Source: Elysia crispata
Lineage: Eukaryota; Mollusca; Gastropoda; Plakobranchidae
Reading direction: 5' to 3'
NCBI GenBank assembly: GCA_033675545.1
Contig: JAWDGP010007392.1
Coordinates: 88,501-152,500 of the forward strand
DNA length: 64,000 nt
The notes beneath the pieces are model-generated. The model searched no databases, was not told the origin of the DNA, and saw nothing but the letters and a program-made list of their open reading frames with translations. Below, in pieces: positions 22,110 through 34,694 of the stretch. Every line of letters starts with the position of its first letter. The stretch's first letter is position 1. The position numbers were made by a program, and so were the translations under genes.

Positions 22110-22770
22110 TATGTTTAACTCAATCCCACCTAAGTCACTCAAGCTCAGGTAAGGCCCTGACCCACACAAAAAGGGACTTATATATAGATATATTATAAAC
22201 AAAAGATAATAAAATTATGAAATAAATTGCATAAAAAATTTAGTCTTGAATTTATATACTCAAGATTTTAGGACAAAAGTGGTTTTTTTTGTCTTCTTCA
22301 CTATCGGTACCGGCTGGCTTGGCCAACATTTTAGCATCTGACTCCACATGTGTCTCATCATCACAATCCAAAACCTGATCCTGGCCGAGCAATCGTTCAT
22401 TATTGCCATCATGATTGTAGGGATGACCAAAATAAACAGTTTTTGTAGCTTACTTGAGAAGATTAAGGAGATCATACATCCTAACTCAGAGTTTAGATCT
22501 ATCCTAGGCCTTGAAATTGCCGGGGAAAAAAACCACAACAAAACCGAGCCAATTTTGAAGTGCATTTCTAGATTTAATCGTAGACTGAAAATAAAACTGA
22601 TAATGAATGCACAGCTTGAAGTGTCCTCTAAATGTAATCGGTGTTTGCACGATATTTCAAGTAGTTTTATGGAAGCAAAGTGAAAGTGAACTGGCAATAG
22701 CAGACGATTTAGGTACACAGAAAAGTGATCTATACGAGCGATATAGGTGGGTTTCAGTTAAAATAAAGTT
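22110..22770. repeat. Dispersed ~0.7 kb repeat, copy B (downstream of PHF12)
   Basis: Second copy of the repeat at 12366-13090, about 9.7 kb away. Short frames inside it (both strands) are not conserved in copy A, so it is treated as non-coding. Confidence 0.75.
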
Positions 22771-24490
22771 TCCATTCATTTCCCTTATTTGAGGAAAGGA
22801 GTACTAGTTAAAAACTTCATATTTTTTTTTTATTTTGAGATGCTGTTATACATTACAATCTTTCTGTCCCCATTCAAACTCGGAAGACAAATGACAAAAT
22901 TTATCTCGTTAATTAAAACATTTTACAATATCAAGTGAGGGAAAGCAGGTTCTCAGCATTTACTCTTTTTATTTTTTTCCCCCATCAAACGCATTAGATA
23001 TAGAATTTGTGGCCTCTGAATGTGTTCGGAGACCTTAAGCTGAAACATTTAAGAGCTTTTGACAGAGTCTGATTTTGAAAAATGGGTAAAAGTATATCGA
23101 GGACTAGCAGCAGACAATTTTTGCTTTTCATTTAATGGAATTATACGACTTAATGACGCTTAACTCTTCAGAGTGAAATTCCAGTGTCTAAATACAAACT
23201 TGTTACAATTACAACCATACAATTTTATCGACAAATAAAAAAAATAAATGGTTCTATTTCAGATGGAGACTATGCTTTTGAGATTTGTAAATCTTAGTCA
23301 TTTCTAGCTTAGATGTCAAGGCAATTTAAAATGATACAGTCTAAAATTATTGTTTTCAAGCAGGTAAATATCATAGGCATTCTCTTATTCTATTAAATTC
23401 TATGGTAATTGTATAAACTTCTCATGCTTTTCTTAAAAGATATTAACAATTTTTGTCAAATCTCAGATACCCTTCTCATAAGGATGGTTACAATAAGAAA
23501 AATGCATCATGAAATTTCAAATTCAAATAAAATCTCATTTTTATATAGCCTATTGATTTTTGTTGGCAAGAAACTAATGTTCTGATGATCGTGGTCCAAG
23601 TAAAAAATTGAAGATTATTGGTTATTGGTGTCAACTGAATGGCTCACTTTCTGTTTTTTTTGTTTTTTTTAACTGTTACATGATTGACAAAGCATTGTAC
23701 AGTCTTGACCTGATTCAGATCTGAATTTCATTTGCTCGTGAGTAAAATCGGGTTTGTGCAAACACCAGGTACTCAATGCAGGCAGTTTTTTAAACTTCTC
23801 AGGCTGTGTAATTTGTAATCACACTAGAACTGATCAATTATTACTTTCTTCCTTTCCTAGAGGTTATATAAATGAGGAAGGCGTCAGTGCCAATCTAGTG
23901 CAATTTTGCTATAGTATCAGTCATACTCTTTGTATTTTATTTTTTTTTTAAGATTGGATAGGACCATTATTTTGCTCGAATATTTTCCTGTTTTAAATGT
24001 AATTTGAAATTGAAGGAAATGTCTATCTCTTTATGTTTGATTTCAGAGTTGAAAACCACCATAAAGACAGAAAAATATGGGAGAAGGGATTTTGTACAAC
24101 AATGCAAAATAATGGGTACAAAATGTTAGAAAAGGTTTTGACGTATAGAGGTCTGTATTATGTATCGCCTCGTCCAAGTAGATTTTCGTAGCCATGCCAT
24201 TAGGACTTCCAAAATCTGGTAGATTGAAGAGATTTGTATATTCTTTTGATAATCAGTTATCTGTGGATTTTGGTTCCAAAAAAGTTTAAGGTATCTGGGA
24301 TTTTGTATTTCACTTGACATTTTATCCCGCTAGATAAGTCCCCCCAGCTCCTGACTGGAAATGGATTAATAGGACAGCACATTTTTTCATTATTTCGAAA
24401 ATCTAAAATTATTTAACACCATACTTGAAAAGAGGCCAATGCAACTATCCATGCTTGACAAAAAAATGTTGGGTTTGATGACTCAAAGAT

Positions 24491-24684
24491 CTGATCCCTC
24501 ACTTGACTAAGCGTAGACTGTCAAATGCCACAAAGTCCTTGAGCAACCTGAATCTCATGCCGAGCATGCAAAATGGTATTCCAAAAAAGTTTGATCCCTC
24601 ACTTTACTAAGCTTGGACACACAATGCTGCAAGTCCTTGAGCAACCTGAATCTCATGCCAAGCATGCAGAATTGGGATCCAAAT
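24491..24684. repeat. Tandem duplication, 100-bp unit
   Basis: Units 24491-24590 and 24591-24684 share TGATCCCTCACTT, ACTAAGC, the 20-base core AAGTCCTTGAGCAACCTGAA, and GAGCATGCA/AAGCATGCA. About 80-85% identical by eye. Confidence 0.88.
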
Positions 24685-25058
24685 GGCCATCTGGAATAGG
24701 CTGGCTAGACTCCAGTAAATTTCAAGATTGGAAATGAAATGGAAATGAATTACTGTATTGGGTTTGGTGCTGCCAGTATGGTGAAGGTTGATTAAACAAA
24801 TAGTGGATTTATTTCTTTGCCAGCACTTAGTGATCCTTTTATTAACTGTTATACTCGTATTTTTAGTACATGAAAGAGAAAATTCTTTTCCATTTCCATC
24901 CTCTCCCTGACCAATATTCCCCATAACTGGAACCTCCCAAATCGGGACATAAATTTTAGAGAAATAATTCTGTTTCTTCAGAATTCTCTATTTGCTTGGT
25001 TCCGAATTTTCGAGTTCTATTGTTCATGAGACTGGTCAGAGCAGTTTTGATGGTGTGT

Positions 25059-25081
25059 AAGGGTGTGTGTGTGTGTGTGAG
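25059..25081. repeat. (GT)n microsatellite
   Basis: Short run of GT dinucleotides, about 20 bp. Confidence 0.9.
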
Positions 25082-27535
25082 ATAGAATTTAGACTGTCCA
25101 TCCAACCTGTGCAATTCTTAAAGTCAAGTTATATACGAGTCTCTGATAACAATTTTAGACAAATGGTAGAGACCAAGCAAAATGATATATTTGAGAGAAT
25201 TGTTTCGTTTTTACATCTATATATTTTAATTGTTGTATTTCAAAAGACTTATGTAAGAATTAATTTATATTGCATTTCAATACTAAAAATAAACATTGCA
25301 CTCATGTACATGTAGTTATTTTAGCTGCCATGCCAGAAACTTAGTCTAAGGAGTATGTGATCGTGATCTGAAGTGTTAGTGATGGTGTTTCATGAAAGCA
25401 CATTTGCAAAACTTCTTTTAAACTAGTCTTTTATTCTACTGAAAGATTTCCTTACAAACCAGTTCAATTATTTTACAACTAAAATGATTCATACCCAAAA
25501 AGTTCTGGAATGAACAGCAATGCCTTGAAATGCAATGCTTTCTTTAATGCTTATTGTAGTACTGCCTCCAACTTGTTTCTTTTAACTTCTTCCTTAAAAA
25601 CCATAAGTGCTGGCCCATAAATGAAATATTGATGAATTTTACACAGAACTTCAGACTAAAGGTTGTTATAGAGATGACAAAACAGATCTGTTTAGTCATT
25701 CATATGCATTTAAAATTGGTTGTCAAAATAGTAGATCTCAAATCAGTTGTTCATTATATTAAGCTTATTTTTAGCAACCCATGCCGCAGTTTAGTCCGCT
25801 TAAATCAGACCAAGTGACATATAGTTAATTAGTCTGCTTTTTTGGAGAAAGCTGTTTTAGCCTCATCAGTTATGATACAGAGTGTCTAGGTCTGAAGATT
25901 TGATGTCTCATTTTTCCCCCTCTGTGATCTCAAACTACCCTTCAAATCTTGCTAATACATTAATTGCTGCATTTGCCACGCCCATGAAGTTTTATTTGTT
26001 GCACGGATGATAAAATTTTTTTTTAAAATTGTGTAGATAAGAAATGTTGGTTTTCTTGACAAGATGGCAGCTCTTTGTGCCAAATGAAACTAATAATTGG
26101 CTTTGGAATTTTTTGTTTGTTTATAGCTCATATTTTAAATAGTGAATTTATTTAACATCCTGATAAATTGGAAACATTTTTTTTAATTGACTGCTAAAGT
26201 GTATAATACTTTAAGTTTAAAACAATATATGTCAGGTGTTGGCACATGTGTTAATTAAAATAATGAAGTGCTGCATTATTTTGTTTGTCTTCATATATGA
26301 TAAAATATATCCAAGTTTGATCACTGTGAATGTCTAAAGTTGGCCAAAGTTAAGCAAATAAAAGGAAGTCCTATGTCAAATGCAAAGAATAGACAAGACA
26401 TCTAGGATACATCTAGATCTCTACAGTACTTTACCTCAGCTCCCTTCTTTGCATCTTTGAGAACAAGAGAGATTTAGGAGACATTTTAAGTACCAGTAAC
26501 CACCGACTGCTCTGCGTGCCAAAGGCATTGGTATAGTCTGAAGTGTGTGGCAAATTCCAGTCTTTTTCACTGGAATTGTGTAAAATGGTTAAGATATATC
26601 TTGGATTAGATAAACATCTGCATCTGGTCCCAATGAGTTTATCTTAATCTAATTCCACTGTGGAAATATTGCCGGACTGTAGTGCATTTTGCTCTATCTT
26701 ATTTGCAGTGACTAGCCTAGCCAGTCCAAGCAAAGCCTCTTTTGTTTCATTTGATACTCTTGCTTCTCCTTTGTTGTCTGTCAGTTGTTAAAATCTATTT
26801 TTGCGTGAGCAAAATCATGCCTATTTTATTTGATTGTGAATTTAACTAGGCCTATTTCCTCTTTACAGCTAAAATGTGAAGAAGTCCAGCACACTTATAA
26901 AATTGATCTCAAGTCGAGGCCTACATTATAATATGTAAGGGATGATCTTCTGATGACTCGACTGAAAATGTTCTTTTTCCCTGTGACAAAAAAAATTAGC
27001 AAGATCAACATCATCATCATAATTTTTTTACAAATTTTTTTCTCCTTTTTTCCTACATAGTTCTCAAATCTGGACAAATGGTGCTTTGACCGTTTTTTTT
27101 TTTAAATCCTTCTGCCTAATGAAAACAAAATTTACCTCAGAAAAAGATTAACTTTCGAAAGAATAAAAACTTTTTAATTCAATTAAAAATTCAAAGTCAA
27201 ACTTTTTGGGAATTTTATGGTTCAAAACATAGCTAAGAGCTCACCTTGCACTATTACTGTACTGTATCAGTACTAATTATTCTGCCAAGTGCAATGTTTA
27301 GCACACAATTTTTCTTTCTCAGTGGTACATGGAACACACTATCATTAGTGAGAGCAGGTTTAAAACAATATAGATCTTTCTAACCTAATATTCTTTTGAT
27401 ATTAATAATTATACTTTACATAGGCTAAAGTCTCCTGAAGTTACATATGTTATATAAATGAATCTGCACCATTTTTTTTTGTTAGTACTAGCAATTTTTG
27501 TTACACAGGCAATACAAACAACATACAGTGGAAAC

Positions 27536-27992
27536 CTCATAATTCAAATTGCATGGGAATGGATTAAATCTTCGAATTAAGAGTATTCGAATTACAAAAA
27601 TGGGTATAACAGACTCTAAGACTCATTGAGTGAGTGTGTACTGAGCCTGCAACGAGAAACCCTCCCCTTCCCCCGTCCCACGTTACTATCAGTATCAGTA
27701 CAGATTCGCTACTGGCACTTAATGCATCTGCTCCCTTCTTGATTTGTTAGCGCACTGATCAGCCTTTTTTGGGCAGTGATTGGCATTGCTTGCTGCTTGA
27801 GAGATGCATGTAGCACTTTTGTAATGCCTTATGAGGTGGTATCGACTTCGAATTAAGAGAATCAAATCAGAAATACTTCGAAATACGAGTCCGATTCTAA
27901 CAAAGCCAAAGAGAAAAAAAACCTATCATCTTGCAAAAACCAGTTTATGAGAAATTCGAATAATCAGACTTCGGTTTTTGAGGTTTCCACTG
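27536..27992. mobile_element. MITE with CAGTGGAAACCTCA inverted ends, TA target duplication
   Basis: The left end CAGTGGAAACCTCA (27536-27549) has its exact inverted partner TGAGGTTTCCACTG at 27979-27992. The element is flanked by TA on each side (27534-27535, 27993-27994). Internal words such as CGAATTAAGAG and TTCGAAT recur in both arms. TA duplication and these ends fit a non-autonomous Tc1/mariner-pogo (Tigger-like) element; no transposase is present. Confidence 0.87.
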
Positions 27993-28470
27993 TAAATTAT
28001 TTTCAGACTCAATGGCAATGACTAAGCGCAGCATTATGAGCTCTACAGTCACTGAGAGCTACAAGTCCTGTAAAGTTTTAGGAAGGGCTGGTTAGTGCAA
28101 AACAGGAATTGAAAACAAGTGCCATATAATTATTACTGCCACGTTAGCTCCTTAATGATTGAATCATCTGATTCTGACACCCCTGCCAACTTGATTTTCA
28201 CGTAAGTTTATATATAGAAATGTTTAATTATTAAAATGCTTTGCCTCCTGACCATTAACCAAACGTCTATTGCATGGTACTGTGAGTAATAATAATAAAT
28301 GCAAAAGGTCTGCATTGACACTAGCTTAAACCTCCAATCATGCTGTTGAGTCCTGAGGGTTTAGCCTTGGTCATTTCCCTGATTTTTTTCTTTCTTAATC
28401 TTATCTTCCTTTCTCTTTTGCTCCACATTTTGTTATACACAATAGTTTATACAACTCCCTTTCACTGTTG

Positions 28471-28475
28471 CAGTG

Positions 28476-28506
<31 letters not shown>

Positions 28507-28518
28507 CCACCCCCCACA
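28471..28518. repeat. (CT)n(CA)n compound microsatellite
   Basis: CT dinucleotides pass directly into CA dinucleotides and a C-rich tail. Confidence 0.93.
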
Positions 28519-30131
28519 ATACATGTGACACACCCAATTTGCCTCCCTCCATCCCTTAGCAAAAATGTAAAAATTAATTGTTATATTCATGTCAAAGAAA
28601 ATAAAAATGATTTTTAAAAACTAGTATTTGTGAAAAAACAAAATATAGAATATAAATTCTGTTTACGGAACAACTTACAAGATGCAGTTCATAATGGTAT
28701 TAAAAGAATTAACATTCTACCTTTTTCCTCTGAAATTTATTTCATAGTACTAATACTTGACTTTTCGGAAAAGTCGCACAGTTACAAGAGACTATAATCA
28801 TGACCCGTTCTCTAAAAAATAAAACTAGTCTCCTCAAAGAAATAAAAAAGTATTTAAGCAATTAAGAATGTAGTAAAGGTAAACCCCTTGACACAATCTG
28901 AAAGTCAGGCCTTAGAAATAGACCACTGGTCTAAATAAAGGGAAAAACAACTCAGTAGGATATTTAATTCTTAAGTTGAACATTTTTAACTAGAATTTAG
29001 AAAACATTCAAATAAAATTACATGATCCCATAAACTTCTTTTCCTTGACTAATTACTTTGGTAAAAAAATTGTTAAAACTCAAAGATTATTGTAGTCATC
29101 AGAATTTTGGTATTATAAGTGTTCCATCGCTCATTTAAAACCTTGCATCCCATTTAACTTCTTGAAAAAAAAAAATTTTCATTGCTGGGCCATGGGAGAT
29201 AATAGTGCTGAAACAATAGGCCAAGTGGCCTAACCATAAGAAAACTTTAAAAATTAAATAAAATTGTTAATGTTAAAGCTTTTGCTCCCGTGGAATTTGA
29301 TAAATAGTAAAAACATTTTCATAAAATACGAGTTTGACTGTGTTACGTATATATTAGAAATTTTGTAAAGATTTTCTGATCTATGCCATCATCTCATGCA
29401 AATCAGACCTTATGTGATTAAAAGCCATATCCTTTAGCAAAATATACGTAAGCATATAAATTGATATGATTTAGTTTATTTGGTTAAGTTAAATGGTGGA
29501 GAAGTCCACTTTCATCACTTAATTATTTTCCTCATTTGAATTTATTTCCTTATAACTCAGCCTCTTCCAAGATTTTAAAACAATTCACTTGATGCAAAGA
29601 ACATTGTACTTATGCCAAAATTGTAATTGTAATTGAATGATTGAAAAAAAAAAATATGATTTTCAATTTTGGCATGAATGTTATAAAATGTTATAAAAAA
29701 CGGTATTTTAACATTTTTATAATAAAATGTCAATGAAATTTAATAAAAATAAAAAAAATGAAACAAGTTTCCTTGAAATGCCCTGAAATCAGATGAATCT
29801 ACCCTCTTCTACACATGAAACACAATCCAATTAGTAGATACGGATTTAGAGTGCTAGTATTGCTGAATTCAATGCATGACTTCATCTTCCATAGGCCTTT
29901 ATTATGGAATGTGGCACTGGCAGCAAATCTGTTGTTTGGCATGATTGGTTTAAAAAAAAAAAATTCATTACAGGTCCAACATTTGCCGCAAATATAATCA
30001 CCAAACATGAGTGTTTCTTTTGCCTCATGCAGAAAAATAGACAATGTGGATAGAATAAATCTTGCTTTTCAAAAAAGCTCCACTATAAAAGGTTACTTAG
30101 ATCCAGCCCTAAATCAATAGCTTCACTTTTA

Positions 30132-30156
30132 GTATATATATATATATATATATATA
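30132..30156. repeat. (TA)n microsatellite
   Basis: About 24 bp of alternating TA. Confidence 0.93.
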
Positions 30157-31040
30157 ATGGACTAAGAGATGAAAATAAAAATGAAGCTTTCCAAACAGCT
30201 TTGTAATATATTGCTCTTATGCCATATAAGTGGAAGTTAAAAGAGATAGGCTTTAGACTAAGTTCCCAGAGTAAAACATAAGTAATACCAAACTGTTTAT
30301 CCATACTCTTTGTTAAACTACAATTAAAATTATCAAAATACTCCCTCTAAATTAAAAAATAAAAATTGACCAAATAATAACAATAAATTGAAAGCAAACA
30401 CTTAGAGGAGGTATAAAATTGCTTCATGCTTTTCCTGCAATTTTGTTCATGGCAATGAAAATATTTCTATGCATTCAATATAAAATAGTTGCCAAAATAG
30501 GCTTGGCAGATCCCATAGGAAAAAAAAATCACAACAAAACAAAACAAAACCATTCCAAGAAAATACATATATAACAATGAAAAGGACAAGTATGAAATTC
30601 TCATATTTATTTTGTAATTCTTTGAAATAACATCCATTCGTCGTATCAATTTCATACTGAGCATCTACATCATTCACAATGCAGTCACAATAAAAGAAAG
30701 AGAAATAAATGATATAGGGCAGGTGTGGGTCTGTGACAACAACTGATAAACAAGACTATAAGAAAAAGCCTGTAACCCTCTTCTTGATAATGCTACTGGA
30801 ACTTTTCGACCATCTCCATTTCAATTAGATTTAAGAAGCATTAATAAACTTTGGGTGTAAAGATGCACTAAATTGAAGTGATTCGGTTTCCTATTCTGTT
30901 TTCATTTGGTTTAAACTTATTTAAATATTGTTATGCAAATGGAAAAGCTTGTGGCACCTAGTACGCTAACATCACTACAGGTTTTTACAATCCACACAAC
31001 ATATCCATTCATGATAAGTATAAGCAGATATGAAAACATT

Positions 31041-31215
31041 ACTTGCAGCAGTGGTGGTGATTGTTATAGTAGCAGTTGTACCAGTAGTTGTAGTAGTGAT
31101 AGCAGCAGCAGTAGTAATGGTAGTAGTAGTAATAGTAGGAGTAGCAGTAGCAGTAGTAGTAGTAGTAGGAGCAGCAGCAGCAGTAGTGGTAGTAATAGTA
31201 GTTGTACTAGTGGTG
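31041..31215. repeat. (AGT/AGC)n imperfect trinucleotide tract
   Basis: About 170 bp of AGT, AGC, GGT and TGT triplets. It yields a spurious Ser-rich frame (30933-31349) and Val/Ala-rich frames, none with family features or splice context. Confidence 0.92.
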
Positions 31216-34200
31216 CTGTTAGTGATGAACCAAATGCAAAAAGGGGGGGGGAGGATTGTGTTGAGATAAAGATAGATCGGATTGGAGAAAAAGGTAGAAA
31301 AAAGGATGATTTGGACAGAACCTATTCGCCAAAAGTTAAAACCAAATAAAACTTTACAATTGAACAGAAGAAAAAATATGTTGGCCCGGTTATTTGCTCA
31401 TGACTTTTGCTTTGAAGGAAATGTTCACTTTCAGGACCTGATGAGAGGGAAGGGGATAAAATGTATCTAACTGTATTTTTTACATACTAAATGTTATCCT
31501 TGTGATCGCAAATTAAGGTAATGTAAAAGAGGAGATAAATTTATAGCCCACAGAAGGTACTTTCTCACCCGTATGAATCAGTTCTAGATCTCCCTCGCAG
31601 AAAAAATAGAAAATAACAACCTATAGTGATCTCAAAAAAGAAAAAGCTTCAGTAAGTAACCTAGAGTGAACAATAGCAATTTTGTAAATTAAATAAATGC
31701 CACAAAACCTTGAAATTCGGTAGATGTTTAAAAACCTGAACTACTAATTTCCCTGCTCTACCATCTGAGACAACCTGACCTTGCAATGGAATTATCTTTA
31801 TAAAGTATATTCCTCATCCCAAAGAGCAATTGAGTGGGAATCCTTATAGAATCTTAATTATCAGTGCAAAAGTCACTATGAAAATCCATGCTTTCTTTCA
31901 ACATAAAGAAAAAAGATTGATTTCATTTAAATTTTAGGTTTACTTATTATGTCTTTGTTCCTTTTTCAATGTTAGTGGAGGGTTTCAAAGCAGATATGAA
32001 AAGAAAATGTCTGACCAGAAAAACAAACTATTTTGGTAAAAAGTAGGAATGCAAAATATGCCAAAAACTAATTAAAAAACAAACAAACAAACAAAACAAC
32101 AGTTGAATTCTGCATTTACGCCCAGCACAGCAATCACAGGTTGTATTTAACATGACAATGAATGCTCATTACATAACTCAATGGACATAGGAAGATGTGG
32201 TGACTATGGTAAATAATGAATGAAATTACAAAAATAAGCCAGTCTGCTTAATGAAATAAGACTGCTTAGATTCATGTTTTTAAAAAATGAAAATGAATCC
32301 ATATATTAGTAGATGGAGCTGCAGAAACAATAAAAAAAATTGTCACGCTGATCACTTAGCATAGATTTATTTAAAGAGTAATCATCAGATAATAAGACAA
32401 CTACAAGGCATACAGAGGCACTATACTTTTTGTTACCATTTCCTTTGTATTGATAAAAAAAAATATCCTCAGACCAAGTCATAATCTCTTTGATTTAAAA
32501 GCAAAAGAATTTTTTTGCTCCATATTACATTTATAAGATTGAAATAAGACTGTGTAGGTAAACTACAAAAAGCCAAAAACTTTGTGCAATAAAGTCATCA
32601 AAAAAAAAAATAAAATCATTTTAAAAAAAATCCAGCAAAAAATAGCCTACTTGAAAATACTTCTCCTACATGACCATTTAATTGAACTTTACTTGAAATT
32701 GGCTGAAAATCAGTTTAAATGACCCTTTTTTTTTACCTCTATATGAACTGACTTGTTAAAATGCAGTGTGGAAAAACAAGCTCTGCCACCAACTTAATGC
32801 CTTTTACCACTAAATTTAACTGATATCGGATAAAAATTAGCTTTAAATGCTCTTTATTCCTACCTCTATATTGATAAACTTCTTTAAATGCAGCGTAAAC
32901 AAACCAATGGCACTGCATATAGCCAAACCTCTTATTACAATCACAATCTTTTACTAATGTAAATACATGAATGTTTACATATTTAAAACAATTTACATTT
33001 CTGCAAAACATCATTGATAAATATCAATCAAAAATTACTCTCACTATCATGCCTTCTGTTAAAAAAATTCTAACATAATATGAATTCACAAGGTGCAACA
33101 CCAAAACAAAAACATAATGAAGCACTAATCTTATAGTAAACAAAAAACATTTGAAAAACACTACAAAACTGCACACACACACATAAACCTCAACATTATT
33201 TCTTTCATAGCCGCTATTATATTGCATGTCATCCATGAAAACACCAAAAGTTTTAAAAAGTCCTGTATACGATGTCGCTAACAAAGCTGAAAACTATTAA
33301 TAATTGTTACTTTAAAACATGCTTGAGAGGGAGCTGTCATTGGTTATATCCTATAAGAATGCGATAATTTTGATTTTTCACTGTTCACTAATTAAAGACT
33401 GCTGAAAATGGCACATGACCCAAAATTTTATATACTGATATAAAGTGAAAAGATTAAGAATTTGCCTAAGAAGCAATTTGTTCATCAACACTCTTTGGGT
33501 GGTAAAACAAAATTTGCAAAATATGAATTCTGTGTTCTTTTCTATATCATTTACCCATCCCAAATTGATAAGTGTAATGCAAAACTATATCGTATGTAGC
33601 ACTGGTTGATGATAGAGCATTTAAAAACTATGCAACTCCAAAATCATTCTAAAACACAACCGAGTGTGAAATCTGCTTTATGGTCACTTCCTTCAGCCTG
33701 AGGGCTTTCGTAAATTACTGTTTTAAACTTTTTAAAATATACTCACAGACATGCGCAGTAGTAAGTACAAAATTTTAGATTTAGATTGACAAGTGTAATA
33801 TTCCTACGGACTTACTTTCATTTCTTTCTTTCTCCACACATGATGTGATTATACAGGTTTTCCCAAACAACAAAGGAGTGCATTGCTGACATATTCATTT
33901 AAAAGTTTAGATCATAGACATATTTAACTTTCTTTTAAAATTTCTAGCTATATTTAATAAAATTCGGGTGGGGTTTTACTTTCTACTTTCAAAATTAAAA
34001 AAAAGGTTCAATGAGGATTTTTTAAATTGATAAAACTTTCCACTTTGTTAAGTGGGCAGATAATAAATATGGACCTGAAGCGCAGAATTTGGCTACACAC
34101 CAAAAAAAAAAAGCTTTACATTTAACAAAAACAAAATTACAAATTTGATTAAATCAGACAAAGAAACTGTATATGTTGGAATAAATCTGATTACAGCTAA

Positions 34201-34631
34201 GAGGAAATACGAAAAAAAAATTTATATTATAATAATAATAATAAAACAAAAAAAAAACTTCATAAATGTGTCAGCAAGTGTATAAATTTGTTGAGATGCA
34301 ATAAATTCAGCGAGATATAAATGATATCACAGTTGAAAACTAAAAAGAAAGGATGTGTGTGACCTATGGGATATTTCTAACATATCTACTTTGCTTTCCA
34401 GTAAAATATTTACCCATGCTTCAAGGACTATCTTCTTCTTTCTGTCTTTTTTTTTTTTCTTTTGAATCGCACTTTACAAATTTTCCCATATGATTTTCAC
34501 TTACACTCAGCTTGCCTCTCAAATTATCAAGTCATTGATCACATTGCACCACTGCAAAGGAGTAAACACAACTTGGCATTCATGAATATGAGGTCTTTAA
34601 CTTAAATAAATAAACATCCACAGTGTTTGTT

Positions 34632-34694
34632 TCCAGCCCAAGGTCCCCCTTTCTCTAATCTCTCTCCAGCCCAAGGTTCCCCTTTCTCTATTTT
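34632..34694. repeat. Short tandem duplication, ~32-bp unit
   Basis: CCAGCCCAAGGT followed by a C/T-rich block (CCCTTTCTCTA) occurs twice in direct succession. Confidence 0.85.

Noticed and set aside
30933..31349. Ser-rich 138-codon frame
   Set aside because: It is produced by the AGT/AGC trinucleotide tract; no conserved motif, splice context or partner exon.
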